This document shows positions 55,710 through 64,000 of a DNA stretch of 64,000 bases, in pieces. The first letter of the stretch is position 1. The number at the start of each line of letters is the position of its first letter. The notes below the pieces were generated by a model. It did not search any database. It saw only the letters and a program-made list of their open reading frames with translations, and was not told the origin of the DNA. The position numbers were made by a program, and so were the translations under genes. Source of the DNA: G965240365 sp965240365 (GTDB lineage: Bacteria; Pseudomonadota; Gammaproteobacteria; Eutrophobiales; Eutrophobiaceae). The stretch is from assembly GCA_965240365.1 (NCBI GenBank), contig OZ251218.1, forward strand, positions 2,790,001-2,854,000, written 5' to 3'.

Positions 55710-56279
55710 ATGTTGCGCTCGGGAAACGGGATTGCGGTGTTTTCGGTGTTATTTGTGCTGCTTGCCTTGTTTGGGTTGATTTCTTGTAACCTCAGTAACG
55801 AGCCAAAATTACCAAAGCCGCCGTTTAAGACACCTGTCAACCTGGCGCGTGAAGGTGTGCTTGCCGATTTTGATATTCGGTCGGTAAAGCATGATCTTTA
55901 CTATTTTTACCTTAACTTTGAATTCTCCGAGGGAGACCGGGCTGACAGGGAGCGTGTCCGAAAAATCGTTGGAGGAGGACCAGATGAGCCTGCGTCAGTA
56001 CCAGTTCCGGTCAAGTTAACGATTTTTGAAAAACAGGCTCAGGATGAGCAGATTTACTACCGAAAAACCATAGAAAAATGGGATATAGACTATCATGGCC
56101 ATGATAGTTATATAGGATCTCTTGGGGGCTGCAACCTCCCACACGGGAAATACCGCTTTGTGCTGGAAAGTCTGGCATCATCGCGGGAATATGAATCCAT
56201 AGCCACGTCTTTTCGGATTGGTTTTTATCCGAAAATTAAATTTGACACTAGCATTGGCCGGAGCAAGGGATGTGTATAG
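55710..56279 (+). CDS. DUF5625-like lipoprotein, copy A
   Basis: 189 aa from the ATG at 55710, chosen because GGAGG lies 9 nt upstream and because it gives a clean lipoprotein signal (MLRSGNGIAVFSVLFVLLALFGLISC). Mature protein: PPFKTPVNLAREGVLADFDI, then ERVRKIVGG, PVKLTIFEKQAQDEQIYYRK and CNLPHGKYRFVLESLA. This pattern resembles the DUF5625 family, whose function is not known to me. First of a set of four intact paralogues within 4 kb. Its 3' end overlaps the ATG of the next ORF. Confidence 0.75.
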   Translation: MLRSGNGIAVFSVLFVLLALFGLISCNLSNEPKLPKPPFKTPVNLAREGVLADFDIRSVKHDLYYFYLNFEFSEGDRADRERVRKIVGGGPDEPASVPVPVKLTIFEKQAQDEQIYYRKTIEKWDIDYHGHDSYIGSLGGCNLPHGKYRFVLESLASSREYESIATSFRIGFYPKIKFDTSIGRSKGCV

Positions 56280-56644
56280 TAACTTCAGCCGCTTCCACCA
56301 AAGCGTATAAAGTAATTACTACGTGTTGCGCCGGGCCTCAACGAAAATCGGATGGAAAATTGACTTCGGGCAACAATAGCAACACCTCAAGTCTTCCAGA
56401 GCGGCCATTTGAAACGCCTGTCAATTTAGCCCTTAAAGGCGTTGTTGCTGACTTTGATATTCAAGTGGCAAGGGCCCGGGTTTACCATTTTGAAATTCTG
56501 CTTGAATATCATGATGAAGGCGATCAAGCTGGATGGGAGCATTTTCGAAAAATTACCGGATTGCGCGAGCCTGGCATATCAATCCCGTTAAAGCCGACGA
56601 TATTAGAAAAACAGGCTCAGAACAAAGAGGAACTGGAGGAATAG
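56270..56644 (+). pseudogene. Chimeric, truncated DUF5625-like ORF (copy B)
   Basis: 124 codons. The first about 29 residues (MCIVTSAASTKAYKVITTCC...) match the start of the ORF at 57206. They are joined to a shortened DUF5625 core without signal peptide (RPFETPVNLALKGVVADFDI to ILEKQAQN), and it ends KEELEE, which matches the 3' end of the 57206 gene (RIEELGE). It therefore looks like a recombination product of the array; expression is doubtful. Confidence 0.65.
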
Positions 56645-56648
56645 TCCG

Positions 56649-57218
56649 GTGTTGCGCTCGGGAAACAGGATTGCGGCTTTTTCGGTGTTGTTGGCGCTGC
56701 TTGCCCTGTTCGCATTGACCGCTTGTAACTACAGCGACACGCGGTTGCATCCAAGGCAGCCGTTTAAGACACCTGTCAACCTGGCGCGTGAAGGCGTGGT
56801 GGCCGATTTTGATATTCGGTCGATAAAGCATGATCTTTACTTTTTCTACCTTTACTTTGAATTCCCCGGGGGAGACCGGACTGAAAGAGAGCGTGTCCGA
56901 AAAATCGTTGGAGGACCACGTGAGCCCGCGCCAGTACCGGCCCCGGTCAAGCTAACGATCTTTAAAAAACAGGCGCAGGATGAGCAGATTTATTACCAAA
57001 AAACCATAGAAAAACCGGATATAGATCCCTATGGCTATGAATTTTTTGCCGCAACTCTTGGGAGATGCAACCTTCCACGCGGGAAATACCGCTTTGTGCT
57101 GGAAAGCCTGGCATCACCGTGGGAATATGAATCCATAGCCACGTTTTTCCGGATTAGTGCTAATCCGAAAATTAAATTTAACACTAGCATTGGCCGGAGC
57201 GTGACATGTGTATTGTAA
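56649..57218 (+). CDS. DUF5625-like lipoprotein, copy C
   Basis: 189 aa with a GTG start placed like the ATG of copy A (GGAGG 9 nt upstream). Lipoprotein signal ends LFALTAC. The core is nearly identical to copy A (PFKTPVNLAREGVVADFDIRSIKHDLYFFYLYFEF). The stop lies 13 bp inside the next ORF, whose ATG follows a GGAG within this gene, indicating coupled translation. Confidence 0.75.
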   Translation: MLRSGNRIAAFSVLLALLALFALTACNYSDTRLHPRQPFKTPVNLAREGVVADFDIRSIKHDLYFFYLYFEFPGGDRTERERVRKIVGGPREPAPVPAPVKLTIFKKQAQDEQIYYQKTIEKPDIDPYGYEFFAATLGRCNLPRGKYRFVLESLASPWEYESIATFFRISANPKIKFNTSIGRSVTCVL

Positions 57219-57955
57219 CTTCAGCCGCTTCCACCAAAGCGCATACAGTAACCACTACGTGTTGCGCCGGTCCTCAACGAAAATCGGATGGGGAAAGGTC
57301 GTGGAGTAACTACATGCGGCGCTTTCTCAGCTATGGCTGGGTTAAGACAAAATTTACAGCTTTAATCCTGCAAAAGATGAATGTTGTCCGGCTTTTGTTT
57401 GTATTATTTGGATTATGGCCCGGCCATAATATCCTGGCGCTGGCCTCGGACAACCCGGCTCGGCTAAACTCAAATCCGGCAGTTTTTGTTTCCGCTGCTT
57501 TTCCTTCCATCAATGGCAATGCGCGGTTTATTTTGAAGGCTGATAACGACACCTCAAACAACGGTCATGCCAATAAGCTAAAACCAAAACATATAAAAAC
57601 GCCATCGGATGAACATAGCGCCAATGCTCAAAAGATGTTCAACCTGCATCCGAAGCTTTTCCCGGAGGAACGGCGCGCGTCAATTCTGGCCGGCGTTGTA
57701 TTGCAGGGCATGACGCCGTTGGAGGCGCGACTGGCCGCTGGCGCGTTTTTTTACAAGGTCATTGCCGATAAATCAATATGGCCGGAGCATTATCACCCGC
57801 TGGAAGTGATTGATGCGCAGTCCTGGCGGCCGGATGATAGTGAAATCTGGATGACATTCAGGAACGACACTCAATTTGAAGGGCTGGGCGAGCGCCGGTT
57901 TCGGGTATATTTCCGGCAGGGGCGCGCGTTGCGCATTGAGGAATTGGGGGAATAG
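57206..57955 (+). CDS. Exported protein of unknown function linked to the DUF5625 array
   Basis: 249 codons from the overlapping ATG. The true start may be 57314 (MRRFLSYGW) or 57377, from which MNVVRLLFVLFGLWPGHNILALAS is a good signal peptide. The conserved-looking part is the last 100 residues (LFPEERRASILAGVVLQGMT, PLEVIDAQSWRPDDSEIWMT, RRFRVYFRQGRALRIEELGE). I do not recognise the family. Remnants of this gene's 3' end lie before copies A, C and F, and its intact end lies directly before copy E, so this gene and the lipoprotein were once amplified as a unit. Confidence 0.6.
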   Translation: MCIVTSAASTKAHTVTTTCCAGPQRKSDGERSWSNYMRRFLSYGWVKTKFTALILQKMNVVRLLFVLFGLWPGHNILALASDNPARLNSNPAVFVSAAFPSINGNARFILKADNDTSNNGHANKLKPKHIKTPSDEHSANAQKMFNLHPKLFPEERRASILAGVVLQGMTPLEARLAAGAFFYKVIADKSIWPEHYHPLEVIDAQSWRPDDSEIWMTFRNDTQFEGLGERRFRVYFRQGRALRIEELGE

Positions 57956-57959
57956 TCCG

Positions 57960-58556
57960 ATGTTGCGCTCGGGAAACAGGATTGCGGTTTTTTCGGTGTT
58001 GTTGGCGCTGCTTGCCCTGTTCGCATTGACCGCGTGTAACGGCAAGTGGTGGCTTCCAAAACCACCATTCAGGACGCCTGTCAATCTGGCGCGTGAAGGC
58101 GTGGTTGCCGATTTTGATATCCGGGTGACAAGGCATGATCTTTACCTTTTTGGATTTCGCTTTAAATTCTCCGCGAAAGACCAGGCTGAAAGGGAGCGTG
58201 TCAGAAAAATTGTTGGAGGACTACACGAGCCTGCGCCAGTACCGGCCCCGGTCAAGCTAACGATCTTTAAAAAACAGGCTCAGGATGAGCAGATTTTTTA
58301 TCAAAAAACCATAGAAAAACCGGATACAGACGCTTATAGCGCTTTTAGTTTTGGAGTAACTCTTGGGCACTGCGACCTTCCACGCGGAAAATACCGCTTC
58401 GTACTGGAAAGTCTGGCATCACCGCGGGAATACGAATCCATCCCCACAGTATTCTATGTTGCTTCCCGGAATCGTTTTAAATTTTCATTTGACCCAAAAA
58501 ACGCTGACAGGAGCATGTCATGTCCACAAAAATATACACGGTCTGATGCGGCTTGA
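57960..58556 (+). CDS. DUF5625-like lipoprotein, copy E
   Basis: 198 aa from the ATG at 57960, 5 bp after the preceding stop. Lipoprotein signal ending LFALTAC, then NGKWWLPKPPFRTPVNLARE. It differs from copies A and C mainly in RVTRHDLYLFGFRFKF and the end YVASRNRFKFSFDPKNADRSMSC. Within its 3' end an ATG opens a frame MSTKIYTV that stops at once, apparently a decayed start of the linked second gene. Confidence 0.75.
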   Translation: MLRSGNRIAVFSVLLALLALFALTACNGKWWLPKPPFRTPVNLAREGVVADFDIRVTRHDLYLFGFRFKFSAKDQAERERVRKIVGGLHEPAPVPAPVKLTIFKKQAQDEQIFYQKTIEKPDTDAYSAFSFGVTLGHCDLPRGKYRFVLESLASPREYESIPTVFYVASRNRFKFSFDPKNADRSMSCPQKYTRSDAA

Positions 58557-58605
58557 AATAACGTATTTAATTGCCATTCCGGCCTGTCTATAGCAGGCGG
58601 GCCGG

Positions 58606-58800
58606 AATGATGAAGTGGTGGAAGTAAAGTTCTTTCTCCAGAATGACGCAAGGAGTTTAAGTAAAGCGTGAGGATTGCCGGGATGTATCTACTTCCTCGT
58701 CGTCATTCCAGCGAAAGCTGGAATCCAGGAGGGTGATGCCGGGGTGGTAAATAAATTCCGGTTTCTGTAGTAGAATGCTTGATTTATTGTGAGGGGCTGA
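58606..58800 (+). repeat. Duplicated upstream segment between lipoprotein copies E and F
   Basis: Matches about 55397-55590 upstream of copy A, including the palindromic repeat and the TGCTTGATTTATTGTG segment. A decayed copy (about 58850-58921) of the 3' end of the 57206 gene follows. Thus repeat, upstream region and lipoprotein were duplicated together. No other gene in 58557-58926. Confidence 0.75.
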
Positions 58801-58926
58801 ATACGCTTAAAACCATGATGATTGAACATGGCCACGGTCAAGCAGAAGCGCGGGGCGAGCGCCGGTTTCGGGTATATTTCCGGCAGGGGCGCGCGTTGCG
58901 CATTGAGGAATTGGGGGAATAGTCCG

Positions 58927-59514
58927 GTGTTGCGCTCGGGAAACAGGATTGCGGTTTTTTCGGTGTTGTTGGCGTTGCTTGCCCTGTTCGCGTTGACCGC
59001 GTGTAACGGCAAGTGGTGGCTTCCAAAACCACCATTCAGGACGCCTGTCGATCTGGCGCGTGAAGGCGTGGTTGCCGATTTTGATATCCGGGTGACAAGG
59101 CATGATCTTTACCTTTTTGGATTTCGCTTTAAATTCCCCGCGAAAGACCAGGCTGAAAGGGAGCGTGTTGGAAAAATTGTTGGAGATTCATTTGAGCCTG
59201 CGTTAGTACCGGCCCCGGTAAAGCTAACGATCTTTAAAAAACAGGCGCAGGATGAGCAGATTTATTACCAAAAAACCATAGAAAAACCGGCTATAACCAG
59301 TTACAGCTCTGATAGTTTTGGAGCAAGGCTTGGGCACTGCGACCTCCCACGCGGGAAATACCGCTTTGTGCTGGAAAGCCTGGCATCACCGCGGGAATAT
59401 GAATCCATCCCCACAGTATTCTATGTTGCTTCCCGGAATCGTTTTAAATTTTCATTTGACCCAAAAAACGCTGACAGGAGCATGTCATGTCCACAAAAAT
59501 ATACACGGTCTTAA
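58927..59514 (+). CDS. DUF5625-like lipoprotein, copy F
   Basis: 195 aa with a GTG start equivalent to copy C. Nearly identical to copy E through the signal and first 60 mature residues (CNGKWWLPKPPFRTPVDLAREGVVADFDI), diverging around EPALVPAPVK and TSYSSDSFGARLGHCDLP. The 3' end again carries a short overlapping frame (MSTKIYTVLSSLK). Last member of the array. Confidence 0.75.
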   Translation: MLRSGNRIAVFSVLLALLALFALTACNGKWWLPKPPFRTPVDLAREGVVADFDIRVTRHDLYLFGFRFKFPAKDQAERERVGKIVGDSFEPALVPAPVKLTIFKKQAQDEQIYYQKTIEKPAITSYSSDSFGARLGHCDLPRGKYRFVLESLASPREYESIPTVFYVASRNRFKFSFDPKNADRSMSCPQKYTRS

Positions 59515-59803
59515 GCAGCTTGAAATGACGTATTTAATTGCCCTTTCCGCCTGCCTGCGGCAGGCGGAAAGGTATTGCATAAACCACTGGATTCCGGCTT
59601 TCGCCGGAATGACGACAAGTTGTAAATCCAGGAATCTGTCATTCCGGCCTGCCTGCGCCAAGCCAGCCAAAATAACGCCTTTGCTTGTCCTTCCCGCCCG
59701 GCATGACATTTGCCGCGCGTCAGACAAGTCCCCGGCCTGATTTGAGCGTCGAATTAATGCTACCTTGTTGCGCTTTGGCAAACGGCAATGATGAATCATT
59801 GAC
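59515..59803. repeat. Palindromic repeats between the lipoprotein array and urease
   Basis: Contains TTTCCGCCTGCCTGCGGCAG (an inverted repeat near 59548-59572) and an ATTCCGGCTTTCGCCGGAAT palindrome (59590-59609). No gene seen. Confidence 0.6.
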
Positions 59804-60637
59804 ATGAGCGCCGCCGCAAGCGCCTGGCAGGCCAGGTTGGCCCTGTCTTTTGCAAGGCGGGCCGGCAGGACCGTGTTGACGGGTAAAAAGCATAGCGGGC
59901 CGTTGCTGGTGCAAAAGCCCTTTTATCCCGAGCATAATGCCTGTTGTCATGTTTACCTGATCCATCCGCCCGGCGGCATTGTCGGCGGTGATGATCTCAG
60001 GCTGAGCGCGACCCTCGGCAAACAGGCCCATGCCCTGCTGACCACGCCGGGGGCGACCCGCTTTTATCGCAGTAGCGGGCCGCTGGCAAGGCAGAGTCAG
60101 TCTGTGTATCTTGAGGATGGGGCGATACTCGAATGGCTGCCGCAGGAGACCATTTACTTTGATCAGGCGAACGCGGATTCAAGCACAAAAATTCATATAA
60201 AGAATAATAATGAATTCTTTGCCTGGGAGATTCAATGCCTCGGCCTGCCCGCCCAACGGGCGTTTTTTAACGCGGGCCAATGCCGGCAAAGGCTTGAAAT
60301 ATGGCGGGCGGATAAACCGCTGTTGCTGGAAACCAACCGGATCCCGGGCGGCGACCGCCTGCTTGGCGCCGACTGGGGCCTGCAAGGCTGTCATGCCTTC
60401 GGCGCCTTTGTGAGCAGCGATTACCACGGCCGGATTGACCGCCGCCAGGTCAGCGAAATCATCGCCCGGCAGCAAGACCTGCGCGCCGCCACTACCGCGC
60501 TCAACGGGCTTTTTATCGTCAGGGCGATGGCGCGTTATGCGGAAAAGATAAGGCGCTTGTTCAAGCTGCTCTGGCAGGCGCTGAGACCGCGGATTCTCAA
60601 ACTTGAGGCAAGCTGCCCCAGAATATGGCAGACTTGA
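59804..60637 (+). CDS. ureD: Urease accessory protein UreD
   Basis: Chaperone that, with UreF and UreG, inserts nickel into apo-urease. 277 aa. Family blocks: HVYLIHPPGGIVGGDDLRLSATLGKQAHALLTTPGATRFYRS, LEWLPQETIYFDQA and LLLETNRIPGGDRLL. First gene of ureDABCEF, the usual gammaproteobacterial order. Confidence 0.95.
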   Translation: MSAAASAWQARLALSFARRAGRTVLTGKKHSGPLLVQKPFYPEHNACCHVYLIHPPGGIVGGDDLRLSATLGKQAHALLTTPGATRFYRSSGPLARQSQSVYLEDGAILEWLPQETIYFDQANADSSTKIHIKNNNEFFAWEIQCLGLPAQRAFFNAGQCRQRLEIWRADKPLLLETNRIPGGDRLLGADWGLQGCHAFGAFVSSDYHGRIDRRQVSEIIARQQDLRAATTALNGLFIVRAMARYAEKIRRLFKLLWQALRPRILKLEASCPRIWQT

Positions 60638-60686
60638 GTTAGGGCCTAGGCCCTAGGGCCTAAAGCAAACCTTACGGGACATCATT

Positions 60687-60989
60687 ATGGAACTGTTACC
60701 CAGAGAAAAAGACAAGTTACTTTTATTTACGGCCGGCTTATTGGCCGAAAGAAGAAAAAACAGGGGGATTAAATTAAACTACCCCGAGACGGTGGCCTAT
60801 ATTTCCTGCGCCATTATGGAAGGCGCCAGGGAGGGCAAATCGGTCGCCGAACTCATGGAAGAGGGCAGAAACCTGCTGACCGAGGCCGATGTCATGGAGG
60901 GCATCGCCGGGCTGGTGCAGGAGGTGCAGGTCGAGGCGACATTCCCGGACGGCGCCAAGCTGGTCACTGTCCATAATCCTGTCACTTGA
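60687..60989 (+). CDS. ureA: Urease subunit gamma
   Basis: 100 aa, the standard size. MELLPREKDKLLLFTAGLLAERRKNRGIKLNYPETVAYIS and VQVEATFPDGAKLVTVHNPV are family signatures. Structural subunit of the (alpha-beta-gamma)3 urease. Confidence 0.97.
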   Translation: MELLPREKDKLLLFTAGLLAERRKNRGIKLNYPETVAYISCAIMEGAREGKSVAELMEEGRNLLTEADVMEGIAGLVQEVQVEATFPDGAKLVTVHNPVT

Positions 60990-61001
60990 GGGAGGCGCGT
61001 T

Positions 61002-61310
61002 ATGATACCCGGTGAAATCATCACGCAAGCCGGCGATCTGGCGCTTAATGCCGATCGCAAAACACGCGCCATTACCGTTTTGAATAGCGGCGATCGCCCG
61101 GTTCAGGTCGGCTCGCATTATCATTTTTATGAGAGCAATCGCTGTCTGCTGTTTGAGCGCGAACAGACAAAAGGCATGCGCCTGAATATCGCGGCCGGCA
61201 CGGCCGTGCGTTTTGAACCGGGCCAGGAGCGCGCCGTGGAACTGGTTGAAATCAGCGGCGACAGGATCATTTACGGCTTTAACGCAAAAATCATGGGCAG
61301 GGTGAGCTAA
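61002..61310 (+). CDS. ureB: Urease subunit beta
   Basis: 102 aa. MIPGEIITQAGDLALNADRKTRAITVLNSGDRPVQVGSHYHFYE and GTAVRFEPGQERAVELVEI are family signatures. A ribosome site GGGAGG lies just upstream of the ATG. Confidence 0.97.
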   Translation: MIPGEIITQAGDLALNADRKTRAITVLNSGDRPVQVGSHYHFYESNRCLLFEREQTKGMRLNIAAGTAVRFEPGQERAVELVEISGDRIIYGFNAKIMGRVS

Positions 61311-61314
61311 GGCG

Positions 61315-63018
61315 ATGGCTAAAATCACACGCCGCGCCTATGCCGAAATGTTCGGCCCGACCCTGGGCGATAAAGTCCGCCTGGGCGACACCGATTTGTT
61401 CATTGAAGTCGAGCAGGATTTTGCGATCTATGGCGAAGAGGTCAAGTTTGGCGGCGGCAAGGTCATTCGTGACGGGATGGGCCAGAGTCAGCTTTGCGCC
61501 GCGGACGTGGTCGATAGCGTGATCACCAACGCGCTCATTCTTGATCACTGGGGCATTGTCAAGGCCGACATCGGCATTAAAGACGGAAAGATCGCGGGCA
61601 TCGGCAAGGCCGGCAATCCCGATATTCAGCCCGCTGTTGATATCGCCATCGGCGCGGGCACGGAAGTGATCGCGGGCGAAGGCCAGATCGTGACGGCCGG
61701 CGGCATCGACGCGCATATTCATTTTATCTGCCCGCAGCAAATCGAAGAGGCCCTGATGTCCGGCATTACCACGATGATCGGCGGCGGCACGGGCCCCGCC
61801 ACCGGCACCAATGCCACCACCTGCACCCCCGGCCCCTGGAATATCCGGCGCATGCTGGAAGCCGCCGACGCCTTTGCGATGAACCTGGGTTTTCTGGGCA
61901 AGGGCAACGCCAGCCTGCCGGCCGCCCTCGAAGAACAGATCCGGGCCGGCGCTATGGGTCTGAAGCTGCATGAGGACTGGGGCACCACGCCGGCCGCCAT
62001 TGATAACTGCCTGAACGTGGCCGAGCGCTTCGATATTCAGGTCGCCATTCACACCGACACGCTCAACGAATCCGGTTTTGTCGAGGATACCATCGCCGCG
62101 TTCAAGGGGCGCGCGATACACACCTATCATACCGAGGGCGCCGGCGGCGGTCATGCGCCGGACATTATTCGGGTCTGCGGCGAGGCCAATGTGCTGCCTT
62201 CAAGCACCAATCCCACCCGCCCTTACACCGTCAATACCATTGACGAACATCTGGATATGTTAATGGTCTGCCACCATCTGGACGCAAAGATCCCCGAGGA
62301 TGTCGCCTTTGCCGAATCAAGAATCCGCAGGGAAACCATCGCCGCGGAAGATATACTGCACGACCTCGGCGCGTTCAGCATGATCGCCTCCGACTCGCAG
62401 GCGATGGGCCGGGTCGGCGAAGTCATCTGCCGCAGTTGGCAAACAGCGGACAAGATGAAAAAACAATTCGGCGCCTTAAAGGAAGACAGCAAAGAGAACG
62501 ATAACGAACGGGCCAAACGCTATATCGCAAAATACACCATTAACCCGGCCATCACGCACGGCATTGCCGAACAGGTCGGTTCGGTGGAGACGGGCAAGCT
62601 GGCCGACCTGGTGCTGTGGAAGCCCGCGTTCTTTGGCGTTAAACCCGCCCTGGTCATAAAAGGCGGCTTCATTGCCGCGGCCCCAATGGGGGATCCCAAT
62701 GCCTCTATCCCCACGCCCCAGCCGGTCCATTATCGCCCCATGTTCGGCGCCTTTGATCAGGCTCGCCACAAAACCGGTTATACCTTTGTCTCCGGGGCCG
62801 CGCTTGAGAATGACATTGCCGCGGCGCTGGCGCTCAAAAAACAATGCGTGGCCGTAAAAGATACGCGCGCGGTCGCCAAGGCCGGGCTGATCAATAACAC
62901 CTACCGGCCCCGTATTGAAGTCGATCCACAAACCTATGAAGTGCGCGCCGACGGCAGGCTGCTAAGCTGTGAACCGGCCAAAACAGTCGCGCTGGCACAA
63001 CGCTATTTTCTTTTCTAG
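61315..63018 (+). CDS. ureC: Urease subunit alpha (catalytic)
   Basis: Hydrolyses urea to ammonia and carbamate at a di-nickel site. 567 aa. Nickel ligands and the bridging lysine are in place: GIDAHIHFICP, LKLHEDWGTTP (the Lys to be carbamylated), VAIHTDTLNE, HTYHTEGAGGGHAPDII, and the flap MVCHHLD. Begins 4 bp after ureB. Confidence 0.98.
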   Translation: MAKITRRAYAEMFGPTLGDKVRLGDTDLFIEVEQDFAIYGEEVKFGGGKVIRDGMGQSQLCAADVVDSVITNALILDHWGIVKADIGIKDGKIAGIGKAGNPDIQPAVDIAIGAGTEVIAGEGQIVTAGGIDAHIHFICPQQIEEALMSGITTMIGGGTGPATGTNATTCTPGPWNIRRMLEAADAFAMNLGFLGKGNASLPAALEEQIRAGAMGLKLHEDWGTTPAAIDNCLNVAERFDIQVAIHTDTLNESGFVEDTIAAFKGRAIHTYHTEGAGGGHAPDIIRVCGEANVLPSSTNPTRPYTVNTIDEHLDMLMVCHHLDAKIPEDVAFAESRIRRETIAAEDILHDLGAFSMIASDSQAMGRVGEVICRSWQTADKMKKQFGALKEDSKENDNERAKRYIAKYTINPAITHGIAEQVGSVETGKLADLVLWKPAFFGVKPALVIKGGFIAAAPMGDPNASIPTPQPVHYRPMFGAFDQARHKTGYTFVSGAALENDIAAALALKKQCVAVKDTRAVAKAGLINNTYRPRIEVDPQTYEVRADGRLLSCEPAKTVALAQRYFLF

Positions 63019-63021
63019 GCC

Positions 63022-63471
63022 TTGCGGGCGATGCTCAGGTTCACGGCCAGAATCGCGGCGCCGGTGGCGGCCGATTTATCTTTAACATTGCCCTTTGAAG
63101 CCAGACAAAAGGCAAGGCTTTATACCCGGCTTGACGACGGCCGCGAAGCGGGCCTGTTTTTGCCACGCGGACACGTACTGCGCGGCGGCGATCAAATACA
63201 GGCGGAAACCGGCGAAGTCGCCGTCATTATTGCGGCCGCCGAGGACGTGAGCACCGTCACGGCGGAAGACCCGCATTTACTCACGCGCGCCGGCTATCAT
63301 CTGGGCAACCGGCATGTGCCGCTGGAAATAAAGCCGGCCTATCTGCGTTATCTGTATGACCCGGTGTTAAATAAAATGATAGAACAGCTACAATTACAGA
63401 TCACACGGGAAGCCGCGCCATTCGAACCGGAACCCGGCGCCTATGCCCACGCGCCAGCCGCGCATGACTGA
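63022..63471 (+). CDS. ureE: Urease accessory protein UreE
   Basis: Nickel-binding metallochaperone that delivers nickel to the UreDFG complex. 149 aa. LPFEARQKARLYTRLDDGREAGLFLPRGHVLRGGD and YHLGNRHVPLEI are characteristic. The C-terminus has only a modest His content (YAHAPAAHD), not the long His tail of Klebsiella UreE. It overlaps ureF by 8 bp. Confidence 0.95.
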   Translation: MRAMLRFTARIAAPVAADLSLTLPFEARQKARLYTRLDDGREAGLFLPRGHVLRGGDQIQAETGEVAVIIAAAEDVSTVTAEDPHLLTRAGYHLGNRHVPLEIKPAYLRYLYDPVLNKMIEQLQLQITREAAPFEPEPGAYAHAPAAHD

Positions 63472-64000
63472 TCCGGCCCTGTTGCAATTACTGAGATTGT
63501 GCAGCCCGGCGCTGCCCATCGGCGGCTATGCCTATTCCCAGGGTTTGGAGACGGCCTGCGATAAGGGCTATGTCCGCGACCGCAAAACCCTGCTTGAATG
63601 GATTCAGGGCTTGCTTGGCTATAGCCTGCAATATCTGGATATCCCTGTTTTTGCCCGGCTGTTTGACGCGCATCATGCCCGCGATCCGCGTGCTATAGAC
63701 TACTGGAACAGCTACGCATTAGCCTCCCGCGGCGCCAGCGAATTACTGCTGGAAGACACGCAAATGGGCGCGGCCCTGGCCAGACTGCTGGCTGAACTGG
63801 GACTGCAACAGGCGGCGTCATGCAAAAAAAAACCCTGCTCCCTGTTGACCGCGTTCAGCCTGGCCTGTGCCGCATGGCATATTGATAAAGTGACCGCGGC
63901 GCATGGCTTCATCTGGAGCTGGTGTGAAAACCAGGTCGGCATCGGTGTTAAACTGATCCCCCTCGGCCAGACCCAGGGCCAGTTAATATTATCCAGCCTG
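63464..64000 (+). CDS. ureF: Urease accessory protein UreF (3' end outside window)
   Basis: 179 codons to the window edge. MTDPALLQLLRLCSPALPIGGYAYSQGLETA, then ASRGASELLLEDTQMGAALARLL and WCENQVGIGVKLIPLGQTQGQ are UreF signatures. It acts as the gate for UreG GTPase during nickel insertion. The ATG at 63464 lies inside the ureE end; a second in-frame ATG at 63443 would add seven residues. ureG is expected next. Confidence 0.95.
   Translation, partial: MTDPALLQLLRLCSPALPIGGYAYSQGLETACDKGYVRDRKTLLEWIQGLLGYSLQYLDIPVFARLFDAHHARDPRAIDYWNSYALASRGASELLLEDTQMGAALARLLAELGLQQAASCKKKPCSLLTAFSLACAAWHIDKVTAAHGFIWSWCENQVGIGVKLIPLGQTQGQLILSSL

Overview
The window is chromosomal DNA of a gammaproteobacterium, apparently an uncultured lineage. 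The evidence is the 16S/23S/5S operon with tRNA-Ile and tRNA-Ala in the spacer, E. coli-like rrn leader and boxA sequences, the orders gloB-methyltransferase-rnhA-dnaQ and surE-pcm-nlpD-rpoS, parE-parC, mrcB, and canonical urease genes. I cannot place it to genus. It is rich in short palindromic repeats and MITE-like elements, which fill nearly every intergenic stretch longer than 300 bp.

Layout. 1-518: 3' end of tyrS. 519-7413: a complete rRNA operon with several oddities: a coiled-coil/membrane ORF with its own promoter between the two spacer tRNAs, an extended helix 45 in 23S, and a group I intron with a LAGLIDADG endonuclease ORF in helix 69 of 23S. 7430-9010 and 16200-17815: two tandem arrays of the same repeat family in opposite orientation. 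They flank an outer-membrane barrel protein with a Pro/Thr minisatellite tail, mltD, gloB, a yafS-type methyltransferase, rnhA, dnaQ and grxD. 17978-20296: argD and argF, whose 3' ends abut MITE insertions. 20611-24428: surE-pcm-(MITE)-nlpD (frameshifted)-rpoS. 24425-29032: a DUF498 protein, adk, a Lys/Ala-rich histone-like protein and mrcB. 29078-31620: the AmmeMemoRadiSam pair, with Memo and AMMECR1 fused, divergent from the radical SAM gene. 31776-35491: initiator tRNA, a DUF4242 protein, a LysE exporter, a class-C-type serine hydrolase and a small periplasmic protein.

35745-42404 encodes one very large RTX protein (about 2219 aa) with two calcium-binding nonapeptide blocks and nine carbohydrate-binding-like modules, some of them recently duplicated. 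43087-50081 is a four-gene, translationally coupled type I restriction operon, hsdR-hsdS-prrC-like-hsdM. The third gene has an ABC-type NTPase followed by the Arg-x3-Glu...His anticodon-nuclease triad, so the locus looks like a two-layer phage defence in which tRNA cleavage backs up restriction. 50109-50267 is a run of five consecutive hairpins. 50543-54726 is parE-parC. 55710-59514 is an expanding and decaying array of DUF5625-like lipoproteins linked to one secreted protein of unknown function. 59804-64000 is the urease operon ureD-A-B-C-E-F, with ureF cut by the window edge.

Mobile-element reading. Two MITE families can be defined from the sequence. MITE-B has IS5-like ends and 4-bp target duplications (TTAA, TAAA, ATAA). 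MITE-C is 407 bp with 23-bp imperfect terminal inverted repeats and 8-bp target duplications. One MITE-C sits inside a MITE-B. A 19-20 bp palindrome, CCTGCCTGCWGCAGGCAGG, is present or absent at exact points in otherwise matching MITE copies, so it behaves as an inserting unit of its own.
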